This document shows, in pieces, positions 1 to 6,030 of a DNA stretch of 33,176 bases. The stretch comes from Pseudomonadota bacterium (lineage in GTDB: Bacteria > Pseudomonadota > Alphaproteobacteria > Rhodospirillales > Magnetospirillaceae): NCBI GenBank assembly GCA_021848545.1, contig JAJZUL010000035.1, positions 1-33,176 on the forward strand, given 5' to 3'. The notes under the pieces were generated by a model. It did no database searches. It had not been told where the DNA came from and saw only the letters and a program-made list of their open reading frames with translations. The position numbers and the translations under genes were made by a program. The stretch's first letter is position 1, and each line of letters starts with the position of its first letter.

Positions 1-2
1 CG

Positions 3-62
3 ATCTGGGCGATGGCGCCGGCCGACGCGTTCGAGGGCGAATCCGCTCAACGTCCCGCCTGA
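3..62 (+). CDS. 3' end of an unidentified protein (partial)
   Basis: An open frame runs in from the left edge and stops at a TGA at 60-62. The readable tail is 19 residues, ending FEGESAQRPA. The stop lies 9 bases before the ATG of the next plus-strand gene, as in a tightly packed operon. The tail is too short to assign to a family. It may also be a chance open frame, since 60 bases without a stop is not significant in GC-rich DNA. Confidence 0.4.
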   Translation: MWAMAPADAFEGESAQRPA

Positions 63-71
63 TGGCCCGCG

Positions 72-677
72 ATGTCCGATCCGCTCGCCGCCCTTGTCGC
101 CCGTATCCGCGCCTGCCGCCTGTGCGCCGCCGATCTGCCCCTGGGGCCGCGGCCGGTGCTGCGGGTGGCGGCGACCGCCCGGCTGCTGATCGTCGGTCAG
201 GCGCCGGGCACCAAGGTTCACGAGACGGGGATTCCCTGGAACGACCGTTCCGGCGACCGTCTGCGCGACTGGATGGGGATCGGGCGCGACGCCTTTTACG
301 ACGAGACGCGCATCGCCATCGTGCCCACCGGCCTGTGCTATCCGGGCCGCGCGGCCGGGGGCGGCGATTTGCCGCCCTCGCCCTCTTGCGCGCCCACCTG
401 GTTTCCGTTGTTGCTGCCGCTTTTGGACAAGGTCGAGCTGACCATCCTGGCCGGGGGGTATGCCCAGGCCTATCACCTGGGGGCGCGGCGGCGCGCCACC
501 ATGACCGAGACGGTGGCGGCGTGGCGCGATTATCTGCCGGAAATCCTGCCCCTACCCCATCCCAGTTGGCGGACCACCGGCTGGCAGCGCCGCAATCCCT
601 GGTTCGAGGCGGAATTGCTGCCGGACTTGCGCCGGCGGGTCCGCGCTCTGACGGATATTATACCGCCCGACCGCTGA
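72..677 (+). CDS. uracil-DNA glycosylase superfamily protein (COG1573-like)
   Basis: This 201-residue protein resembles the family 4/5-like branch of the uracil-DNA glycosylase superfamily, whose characterised members excise uracil from DNA. It has an N-terminal CRLC pair (about residues 15-18), the nucleotide-pocket motif GQAPGTKVHETG followed by IPWND (about 43-59), and a C-terminal LPHPSW motif (about 163-168) matching the second active-site motif. Family 4 enzymes use four cysteines for an iron-sulfur cluster; here only the first CxxC and scattered cysteines are visible, so cluster binding is uncertain. The ATG at 72 is preferred over the ATG at 62, which opens a different low-complexity frame. 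The 3' end overlaps the convergent methyltransferase by 20 bp. Glycosylase activity is inferred from the family, not shown. Confidence 0.85.
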   Translation: MSDPLAALVARIRACRLCAADLPLGPRPVLRVAATARLLIVGQAPGTKVHETGIPWNDRSGDRLRDWMGIGRDAFYDETRIAIVPTGLCYPGRAAGGGDLPPSPSCAPTWFPLLLPLLDKVELTILAGGYAQAYHLGARRRATMTETVAAWRDYLPEILPLPHPSWRTTGWQRRNPWFEAELLPDLRRRVRALTDIIPPDR

Positions 678-1350
678 AGACGGCGAAGCGCCAAGCCTTG
701 AAGCTGCAATCGACATCCGCGAAACCGGCTTCCTCCAGCCAACGCAGTTGGATGCCGACGGGGGCGCAGCGGTCGTGGGACATGCGTTGCAGGGCGCCCT
801 CGATTTCCGCTTCCGAGGCCCCCAGGCGCCGGATTTGATCCAGCCACAGACGGCCGTAACGCGCGTCCGCCGCCGGATTGGGGCCGGCGACCTGTTCGGC
901 GTTCACGAACAGGCCGCCCGGCTTCAGGGCGTGGCGGATGCGCCGGTACAAAGCCTGTTTTTCGTCGTCGCCGAGATGGTGGATGGCCAGGGCCGATATG
1001 ACCAGATCCCAGGGTCCGCCGAGATCGGCCCCGGCCATGTCGGCGACGCGGTACTCGACCCGCCCGTCGCCGGAAAAACGCGACCGCGCCTGACCCAGCA
1101 TCGCCGCCGAGCCGTCGAGCAGGCACAGGCGGCCGATGGAACGCCCGCTCAGAACCATCCCCGAAAACAGGCCGGTACCGGCGCCGATGTCGAGAACGTC
1201 GATGTCCGACGCGGTTTGCCAGTCGTCGATCAGGTCGAGCGCCGTGCCGTAAAAATCGTCGAAACGCGGAATCAGGCGCCGGCGCGGATTGTCGTATTCA
1301 TTGGCGTCGCGGCTGAACAGGCGTGACGCCGCCACTTCGGTGTCGGCCAT
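658..1350 (-). CDS. class I SAM-dependent methyltransferase
   Basis: A 230-residue soluble protein with a Rossmann-type methyltransferase core. Motif I is VLDIGAGTG at about residues 52-60, an acidic residue follows the second strand (LLDGS), and DLVISALAIHHL is motif IV. LKPGGLFVN, the usual post-motif strand, follows. This pattern is typical of broad-specificity small-molecule methyltransferases (UbiE/Tam-like), and the substrate cannot be told from sequence. The frame opens at a TTG at 1362, but the ATG at 1350 is chosen because a GGAG ribosome-binding site lies 6 nt upstream of it. The gene stands alone on the minus strand, 64 bp downstream of queG, and its 3' end overlaps the glycosylase-like gene. 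Confidence 0.88.
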   Translation of the reverse strand: MADTEVAASRLFSRDANEYDNPRRRLIPRFDDFYGTALDLIDDWQTASDIDVLDIGAGTGLFSGMVLSGRSIGRLCLLDGSAAMLGQARSRFSGDGRVEYRVADMAGADLGGPWDLVISALAIHHLGDDEKQALYRRIRHALKPGGLFVNAEQVAGPNPAADARYGRLWLDQIRRLGASEAEIEGALQRMSHDRCAPVGIQLRWLEEAGFADVDCSFKAWRFAVFSGRAV

Positions 1351-1414
1351 GGTCGGCTCCAATCATCGAACGCCCTCAATCGGCCTGGCGCTCACTCCGA
1401 TCCTCCTCGCCACC

Positions 1415-2470
1415 TTAAGGAGAACGGCCGCCGCCTTGCAATCGCCGAATCGCCCAGCCGGCGGCGTCGCGCACCAGGGGCGAGGGATCGTCGGCAAGGC
1501 GCCGCGCGACGGCCAGCAGATCGGGCCGGCCGGAATTGCCGATGGCGGTCAGCACGTTGCGCACAAACCGGTCGCGGCCGATCCGCTTGATCGGCGAGCC
1601 GGCGAAGATTTGGCGGAATTCCCCGTCGTCGAGCCCGGCCAGATCCTCCAGCCGGGGACGGATCAGTTCGATACGGGGCAGAAAGGCGGGATCACGGGTG
1701 GGACGGGCGAACTTGTTCCAGGGACAGACCGCCAGGCAATCGTCGCAGCCGTAGATGCGGTTGCCCATGGCCGGACGCAGGGACTCGGGGATCGCTCCCT
1801 TGTGCTCGATGGTGAGATAGCTGACGCAACGCCGGGGGTCCAGCCGCCCCGGTCCCTCGATGGCGCCGGTGGGGCAGGCGTCCTGGCAGGCGCGACAGGT
1901 GCCGCAATGGTCGCTTTCGGGCGTGTCGGCGGGCAAATCGAGGGTGGTGAGGATTTCCGACAGGAAAAACCAATTGCCCAACCGCCGCGATACCAGATTG
2001 GTGTGGCGTCCGCGCCAGCCCAGACGGGTGCCGGCGGCGGCCGGTTTTTCCATCAGCGGCGCGGTATCGACGAACACCTTCACCGCCCCGCCATACCGGG
2101 CGACCATCCAGCCGGCCAGCATCTTCAGCCGTCCCTTGACCACATCGTGATAGTCGCGGTTGCGGGCATAGACGCTGATGGCGCCGCGTTCGGGCTGCGC
2201 CAACAGGGCCAGGGGATCGCCGGCCGGCGCATAGGAGACGGCCAGGGCGATCAGGCTTCTGGCTTCGGGCCACAGAAGGGTCGGATCGGTGCGGCGCTCC
2301 CGGGTTTCGGCCATCCACGTCATGTCGCCGGCGCGTTCGTCGCTCAGCCATTCGGCAAGGTCCCGGCCCCAATCGGGAGGGGCCGCCGCCGAAGCGAAAC
2401 CGATATCGTCGAATCCCAGTTCCAGCGCCCGGGCGCGGATGGCGTCGGCGATGGCCGCGCCCCCGGTCAT
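1415..2470 (-). CDS. queG: epoxyqueuosine reductase QueG
   Basis: QueG reduces epoxyqueuosine to queuosine in the wobble position of tRNAs with GUN anticodons, using cobalamin and two [4Fe-4S] clusters. The 351-residue protein has the expected two-cluster ferredoxin-like module: CGTCRACQDACPTGAI, then a lone cysteine (RRCVSY), then CDDCLAVCPWN. A HEAT-like C-terminal segment follows (RRLADDPSPLVRDAAGWAI). The longer open frame to 2584 is not used: the ATG at 2470 sits 2 nt after the queF stop and gives the normal family start (ELGFDDIGFA). It is the last gene of hldE-queF-queG. Because QueG needs cobalamin, the B12 clusters further along the window supply its cofactor, though no shared regulation is visible. 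Confidence 0.95.
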   Translation of the reverse strand: MTGGAAIADAIRARALELGFDDIGFASAAAPPDWGRDLAEWLSDERAGDMTWMAETRERRTDPTLLWPEARSLIALAVSYAPAGDPLALLAQPERGAISVYARNRDYHDVVKGRLKMLAGWMVARYGGAVKVFVDTAPLMEKPAAAGTRLGWRGRHTNLVSRRLGNWFFLSEILTTLDLPADTPESDHCGTCRACQDACPTGAIEGPGRLDPRRCVSYLTIEHKGAIPESLRPAMGNRIYGCDDCLAVCPWNKFARPTRDPAFLPRIELIRPRLEDLAGLDDGEFRQIFAGSPIKRIGRDRFVRNVLTAIGNSGRPDLLAVARRLADDPSPLVRDAAGWAIRRLQGGGRSP

Positions 2471-2472
2471 CG

Positions 2473-2928
2473 CTATCCCCGTCCCCGGTAGGGCGGAACC
2501 CCCTGGTCGGGCAACCACAATCCGTCGGGCGGCGGATCGGTCTGCCAGAACACGTCGATGGGAATGCCGCCGCGGGGATACCAATAGCCGCCGATTCTAA
2601 GCCAGACCGGCTGGGCGGCGTCGACCAGACGCTGGGCGATGGTCAGGGTGCAGTCCTCGTGAAAGGCGCCGTGATTGCGGAAGCTGCCCAGAAACAGCTT
2701 CAACGCCTTGCTTTCCACCAGAACCTGATCGGGGACGTAATCGATGACCAGATGGGCGAAATCGGGCTGGCCGGTCACCGGACACAACGACGTGAATTCC
2801 GGCGCGGTGAAACGCACCAGATACAGGCTGCCGGGATGGGGGTTGGGGACGGTGTCCAGCACCGCCTGATCGGGCGAGGCCGGCGCGGCGACGGCGCGGC
2901 CCAGTTGCGGGATGGAATCGTCGCTCAT
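2473..2928 (-). CDS. queF: NADPH-dependent 7-cyano-7-deazaguanine reductase QueF
   Basis: QueF reduces the nitrile of preQ0 to the amine preQ1, the base later inserted into tRNA by Tgt. At 151 residues this is the short, single-domain (type I) form. The catalytic cysteine lies in [13 protein letters not shown] (about residues 50-62), and the QueF signature appears as VESKALKLF followed by [13 protein letters not shown]. Start and stop are fixed by neighbours: its ATG overlaps the hldE TGA by 4 bp (ATGA at 2925-2928), and its TAG is 2 nt before the queG ATG. The longer reading frame to 3405 is the shadow of hldE. With queG it provides an early and the final queuosine step; queC, queD, queE, tgt and queA are not in the window. 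Confidence 0.95.
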   Translation of the reverse strand: MSDDSIPQLGRAVAAPASPDQAVLDTVPNPHPGSLYLVRFTAPEFTSLCPVTGQPDFAHLVIDYVPDQVLVESKALKLFLGSFRNHGAFHEDCTLTIAQRLVDAAQPVWLRIGGYWYPRGGIPIDVFWQTDPPPDGLWLPDQGVPPYRGRG

Positions 2929-4391
2929 GACCCGGCCATGCGGCGGATGGTGTTGGTGGTGCTGCAGCCGTCCACCAGCCGGGCCAGAACCACTTTTCCC
3001 CCCCATCCCCGCACCAGATCGGCGCCGACCACCGTTTCGACGGTGTAATCGGCGCCCTTGATCAGCACGTCGGGGCGCAGGGCGGCGATGGTTTCGAACG
3101 GCGTATCCTCGTCGAACACCACCACCAGATCGACCGCGGCCAGCGAGGCCAGCACGGTGGCCCGCGCCGCTTCCGTCTGTACCGGCCGGCTCGGCCCCTT
3201 GAGGCGCGCGACCGAGGCGTCGGAATTCAGACCCACCACCAGACGGTCGCAGGCGGCCTTGGCCTCGCCCAGCAGCGAAATGTGGCCGGGATGAAGCAGG
3301 TCGAAACAGCCGTTGGTGAAGCCGACGCTCAGTCCCTTGCGGCGCCAGCGATCGACGATTTCGGCGGCGGCGCCCAACAGCGCGACCTTGGATTCGCTGC
3401 TCCACAATTCATCGTGATGCAGGGCGCTCGCCACCTCGTCCTTGTAGGCGACGGCGGTGCCGACCTTGCCGACGACGATGCCGGCGGCGATGTTGGCGAT
3501 GCGCGCGCCTTCCAGCGGCGTGGCGCCCGAGCCCAGGGCCGCGGCCAGGGTGGCGACCACCGTGTCGCCGGCTCCCGATACGTCATAGACCTCGCGGGCA
3601 TGGGCGGGCAGGTGATGGATGGTGCCGTCCGCGCTCACCAGACTCATGCCGTCCTGGCTGCGGGTGACCAGCACATGCTCGACGCCGTAGCGGGCGATCA
3701 GCCAGCGGGCCGCGGTGGCGATGGCCTCGTCGCCATCCACCGGCATCTTGGTGGCCTCGAACAATTCCTTGCGATTGGGGGTCAGGATGGTGGCGCCGCC
3801 ATAGGGGGTGTAATCGATTCCCTTGGGATCGACGATCACCGGCCGGCCCAGGGCGCGGGCGCGGGCGATCAGGGTCTCGGCCACCGGCGACGCCAGCACG
3901 CCCTTGCCGTAATCGGACAGAACCAGGGTTTTGGTTTGAGGGAGCAGGGCCAGCGCCTGGCTCAGCATGGTGTCGCGGGTGGCGTCCGAGAGCGCCGCCG
4001 TGGTCTCGTGATCGGCGCGCAGCAATTGCTGGGACGAGGCGAAAAACCGGGTCTTGATGGTGGTGGGCCTGCCCGGTTCGACGACGATGCAGGGATCGAC
4101 CTCGCCATGTTCGCCGACCAGACGGGTGACCTCGCGGCCGGCCCCGTCATCGCCGACCACCGACACGAAAACCGGGCGCGCGCCCAAAGCCACCAGATTG
4201 CGGGCGACATTGCCGGCTCCGCCCAGCATGGCGCTTTCCCGCTCCACCCGCACCACCGGTATCGGCGCCTCGGGGGAAATCCGTTCGGCCGAACCGTAAA
4301 CGAAGCGGTCGAGCATGGCGTCGCCGACGCACAGCACCGGTGAGCCGGAAAATCGCTCCACCCGTTCCACCAGACCGGCCGTTTCGCTCAT
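2925..4391 (-). CDS. hldE: bifunctional heptose-7-phosphate kinase / heptose-1-phosphate adenylyltransferase HldE
   Basis: HldE makes ADP-heptose for the lipopolysaccharide inner core. The N-terminal half is a PfkB/ribokinase-type kinase: [11 protein letters not shown] near the start, a GGAGNVARN loop, and the anion-hole/catalytic motif SGAGDT around residues 271-276. The C-terminal third is a nucleotidyltransferase: [14 protein letters not shown] around 355-368 carries the HxGH motif, and KGADYT is near the end. At 488 residues it has the length of a fused HldE rather than separate HldA and HldC. The frame can begin at a GTG at 4397, but the ATG at 4391 is preferred because AGG lies 5 nt before it. 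It is the first gene of the hldE-queF-queG operon; the gmhB/hldD partners are not visible. Confidence 0.95.
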   Translation of the reverse strand: MSETAGLVERVERFSGSPVLCVGDAMLDRFVYGSAERISPEAPIPVVRVERESAMLGGAGNVARNLVALGARPVFVSVVGDDGAGREVTRLVGEHGEVDPCIVVEPGRPTTIKTRFFASSQQLLRADHETTAALSDATRDTMLSQALALLPQTKTLVLSDYGKGVLASPVAETLIARARALGRPVIVDPKGIDYTPYGGATILTPNRKELFEATKMPVDGDEAIATAARWLIARYGVEHVLVTRSQDGMSLVSADGTIHHLPAHAREVYDVSGAGDTVVATLAAALGSGATPLEGARIANIAAGIVVGKVGTAVAYKDEVASALHHDELWSSESKVALLGAAAEIVDRWRRKGLSVGFTNGCFDLLHPGHISLLGEAKAACDRLVVGLNSDASVARLKGPSRPVQTEAARATVLASLAAVDLVVVFDEDTPFETIAALRPDVLIKGADYTVETVVGADLVRGWGGKVVLARLVDGCSTTNTIRRMAGS

Positions 4392-4491
4392 ACTCACCTG
4401 CCTGCCCTTCGATTGCGGAAAACCCGCGTGCCGGTTTCGTCACGATACCGCGCGATCCCCGAAACGGTCAGCTAACCCAAGCGAGTCGGGC

Positions 4492-4520
4492 TTGCAAGAC
4501 AAAATGGGGATCGCCACTAT
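4492..4520 (+). promoter_or_regulatory. possible sigma70-type promoter for the small membrane protein
   Basis: TTGCAA (4492-4497) and CACTAT (4515-4520) are separated by 17 nt, upstream of the gene at 4582. TTGCAA is its own reverse complement. The match is modest and is supported only by position in a divergent intergenic region. Confidence 0.3.
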
Positions 4521-4540
4521 AGTAAGAATAAGGATGGGTG

Positions 4541-4560
4541 CCCCCCGTATCCATGGGGGG
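4541..4560 (+). other. G/C hairpin in the presumed 5' leader
   Basis: A perfect inverted repeat of six C and six G around an 8-nt loop sits 21 nt upstream of the ATG at 4582, just before the likely GAGGA ribosome-binding site (4568-4572). Flanking TGCC/GGCA can extend it imperfectly. In RNA it could restrict ribosome access; that role is inferred. Confidence 0.4.
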
Positions 4561-4581
4561 TTGGCATGAGGAACGCGCCCA

Positions 4582-4932
4582 ATGGATCGCCTCCGTAGCG
4601 CCGTCGAGGCCCATGTCCGTCGATTCGCCGGTTTCGGCGTGTTGGCGATCGCCGTCGTCGTGGCGACCCTGTCCGGCCATTCCCGCATGGCTTTGGACGC
4701 GACCGCCATCCTGCTGACGCTGGAAACCCTCATCCTGTGGCGAATGAGCGAGGCCCGGGCCATACCCTTCGGCCGGATGGAGGCCTGGTTGCCGCTGGAC
4801 GGCCAGGACGGCCGGCATCGCGCCCGCATCAAGGCCCTGTTCGCCGAGGCGTGCCGCGCCTATTCCCGGCGACTGGCGGCGGCGGCGGCGATCGCCTGGG
4901 CCGCCGATATCGCAGCCCGCCTGTCGTTTTAG
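4582..4932 (+). CDS. small membrane protein of unknown function
   Basis: I do not recognise this 116-residue protein. It has a basic N-terminus with several arginines, then two hydrophobic stretches at about residues 16-31 and 37-53 separated by a short GHSR turn, so a membrane hairpin is likely. A polar middle follows (about 54-97), then an alanine-rich amphipathic C-terminal helix (about 98-112). GAGGA lies 9 nt upstream of the ATG. Several overlapping frames are open on the minus strand, but they would be arginine/proline-rich with no ribosome-binding site. The gene is divergent from hldE. Its TAG stop lies inside the left arm of a 12-bp inverted repeat, so that repeat may end its transcript. 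Confidence 0.6.
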   Translation: MDRLRSAVEAHVRRFAGFGVLAIAVVVATLSGHSRMALDATAILLTLETLILWRMSEARAIPFGRMEAWLPLDGQDGRHRARIKALFAEACRAYSRRLAAAAAIAWAADIAARLSF

Positions 4933-4966
4933 ACCGTGACGCAGAAAATCCGCATCACGGTCTAAA
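4928..4966. repeat. 12-bp perfect inverted repeat (element A)
   Basis: TTTAGACCGTGA at 4928-4939 is mirrored by TCACGGTCTAAA at 4955-4966 around a 15-nt centre that can itself pair partly. The left arm contains the stop codon of the small membrane protein gene. No clear U-run follows on either strand, so it is either a weak terminator or an interspersed palindromic element. A genome search for copies would decide. Confidence 0.7.
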
Positions 4967-5033
4967 CGCTTTATATTTGGCCCTCGCCGGGCGCAGCCGT
5001 CCGGCTGCTTGGCCGCTCGCTCAATGCTCGCCG

Positions 5034-5086
5034 GAGCGACGCGTCCAAGATTTAGCCAGACGTTTCAGATTGGAGGCGCGTCGCTC
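5034..5086. repeat. long imperfect palindrome (element B)
   Basis: GAGCGACGCG (5034-5043) pairs with CGCGTCGCTC (5077-5086). The stem continues inward as TCCAA (5044-5048) with TTGGA (5070-5074) across a 2-nt bulge. That gives about 15 bp and a loop near 21 nt. It has no coding content and lies 67 bp from element A. It resembles an intergenic repetitive palindrome but no second copy is in this window. Confidence 0.6.
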
Positions 5087-5111
5087 TAACTCGTCTGCCG
5101 TTTGGGGATGT

Positions 5112-5137
5112 GATGCGGAGGGCGGTCCGGCCGCATC
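5112..5137. repeat. 7-bp inverted repeat
   Basis: GATGCGG (5112-5118) and CCGCATC (5131-5137) flank 12 nt rich in G and C. It lies just beyond the minus-strand terminator at 5161-5189 and before element B. No function can be read from it. Confidence 0.4.
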
Positions 5138-5160
5138 CGCTTCCCGTCATCAGCGCAAGC

Positions 5161-5189
5161 AAAAAAAAGCCCCCGGTAAGCCGGGGGCT
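5161..5189 (-). terminator. strong Rho-independent terminator (minus strand)
   Basis: Read on the minus strand, AGCCCCCGG and CCGGGGGCT form a perfect 9-bp stem (5189-5181 with 5176-5168) closed by a CTTA loop. An uninterrupted T run follows, down to 5161. On the plus strand the run is A and precedes the stem, so only the minus strand gives a terminator. It ends whatever is transcribed leftward from the lipoprotein/structured-RNA region. Confidence 0.9.
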
Positions 5190-5407
5190 GAAGGTAAACA
5201 GGGAGGCATCACGTCCTGGGACGTGGGGTCCGAAGACCCTCCAAACCCGGGCGGTCCGCCCGGTCAACGGCGAAACGAATTTCGCCGGAACTCGCAATGT
5301 TGCATAGCAACATCAACATTTACTAATGTACAGGTGCGGCAGGGGGAAAGCCATACCGAAAATACGGGCTGAGGTATGCGTTTATTGCATACCTGATTTC
5401 CCCCCTG
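5161..5407 (-). ncRNA. candidate structured RNA made of tandem hairpins
   Basis: On the minus strand almost every base from 5407 to 5161 falls in or next to a perfect or near-perfect stem. In transcript order these are: an outer stem (5407-5397 with 5349-5340) enclosing two hairpins (5394-5372 and 5367-5351); a 5-bp hairpin (5329-5316); a 7-bp hairpin (5313-5297); an 8-bp stem with a UUCG loop (5287-5268); a 7-bp G/C stem (5263-5247); GGGTC-UUCG-GACCC (5239-5226); a 5-bp hairpin (5224-5211); and the terminator. Three signs favour the minus strand: the T run, UUCG rather than CGAA loops, and a G-U pair (5365/5353) that would be an A-C mismatch on plus. It begins 33 nt after the lipoprotein stop, so it may be that gene's 3' UTR or a separate small RNA. 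I do not recognise a known RNA family. Confidence 0.65.
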
Positions 5408-5439
5408 TTGGAAAAGCTCTCATCAGGACGCGCCGATCG

Positions 5440-5721
5440 TCAGTTCCGGGCGTCGGCGCAGCGGAAATATCCCCATTGTCTCTGGCGGGGCGGGGGTTCG
5501 TGCTGTGTGCGCGCGGCGACCAGCGGAACCCGCTGAAAGCCGTCGGGGCAGGTGGATTCGATCAAAGCCCGGCAGCTTTGCAGTTGCCGCAGCGACGAAC
5601 CGCAATCGACGAAATAGACGGCGCCGCCCCGACCGTCGCGAAATTTGGTGACCTCGCCGCATCCGGTCAGCAGCGCCGGCAGGATCACCCCCACGAGAAC
5701 GAAAACCAAAACCCGCGTCAT
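5440..5721 (-). CDS. small cysteine-rich lipoprotein of unknown function
   Basis: This 93-residue protein starts with a lipoprotein signal: a short basic start, a hydrophobic stretch (residues 4-18) and the lipobox LTGC with the lipidated cysteine at position 21. The mature part is about 72 residues and contains four more cysteines (40, 50, 58 and 88), which could form two disulfides in the periplasm. No domain is recognised. The ATG at 5721 is preceded by purine-rich AGGGGA close to the start and AGGGGTG about 12 nt upstream, so the effective ribosome-binding site is unclear. It is a single gene divergent from the nucleotide-sugar dehydratase. Downstream, the same strand continues into the tandem-hairpin region and its terminator, which suggests one transcript. 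Confidence 0.72.
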   Translation of the reverse strand: MTRVLVFVLVGVILPALLTGCGEVTKFRDGRGGAVYFVDCGSSLRQLQSCRALIESTCPDGFQRVPLVAARTQHEPPPRQRQWGYFRCADARN

Positions 5722-5757
5722 TCCCCTGTTTTCACCCCTGTCGATTGCCAGCGACCG

Positions 5758-5795
5758 GATTCCAACGGAAGCTATGGAAAGCTTCCGTTGGAATC
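5758..5795. repeat. perfect 16-bp inverted repeat (element C)
   Basis: GATTCCAACGGAAGCT (5758-5773) is exactly mirrored at 5780-5795 around a 6-nt loop (ATGGAA). It lies 37 bp upstream of the lipoprotein start in the 309-bp divergent region. It would be a very stable hairpin in RNA from either strand. No T run follows. It may be an interspersed palindrome, a leader attenuator or a binding site. Confidence 0.75.
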
Positions 5796-5957
5796 TTGCC
5801 CCAATTCAATAGCTTGGTGAACCGATTCGCCTGGGTCCGGGAAGCGGACGTCGGGATCGGCCCATGTGCCGGCCGACCCTACACCAGCCGCCGCGCCCGT
5901 CCAATCGCCCCGAAGCCGGCTTTGGCCTTGTGCCGCCGCCGACCGGCCGCTAACACT

Positions 5958-5975
5958 GTCACGCCGAAGCGTGAC
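5958..5975. promoter_or_regulatory. 7-bp palindrome overlapping a promoter (possible operator)
   Basis: GTCACGC-CGAA-GCGTGAC is a perfect inverted repeat. Its right arm overlaps the -35 hexamer proposed for the plus-strand dehydratase gene, the usual position for a repressor site. On the minus strand it would instead read as a stem with a C(UUCG)G loop. Apart from this site, element C and the promoter, 5722-6030 shows no coding content. Confidence 0.4.
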
Positions 5976-5999
5976 GACGGCGCGTCTTTACGATTTATT
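5971..5999 (+). promoter_or_regulatory. possible sigma70-type promoter for the dehydratase gene
   Basis: GTGACG (5971-5976) and TTTATT (5994-5999) are separated by 17 nt; each matches its consensus at four of six positions. The expected transcript start near 6006 leaves a leader of about 25 nt before the ATG at 6031, with GAGAGA as ribosome-binding site. This AT-rich patch stands out from its GC-rich surroundings. Confidence 0.35.
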
Positions 6000-6030
6000 T
6001 GGCCCAGTGCCCGCTTTTTCGAGAGACCGG

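Noticed and set aside
62-838. Long plus-strand open frame starting at ATG 62
   Set aside because: It is an arginine/proline/alanine-rich shadow of the glycosylase-like gene and continues into the convergent methyltransferase; it has no family features.
4440-4832. Two minus-strand frames opposite the small membrane protein
   Set aside because: No ribosome-binding site, low-complexity basic composition; the plus strand gives a plausible membrane hairpin with GAGGA upstream.
4928-5137. Insertion sequence or integron attC array
   Set aside because: No transposase, integrase, core-site motif or target duplication is visible; only palindromes without mobile-element genes.
5052-5297. 81-codon minus-strand frame across the terminator
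   Set aside because: It runs straight through the terminator hairpin and several stems, so it is unlikely to be translated.
5161-5407. Two-piece alphaproteobacterial tmRNA, 6S RNA, RNase P or SRP RNA
   Set aside because: No tag-peptide frame, no CCA-type acceptor, no RNase P or SRP core motifs, and the string-of-hairpins layout differs from the long single rod of 6S RNA.
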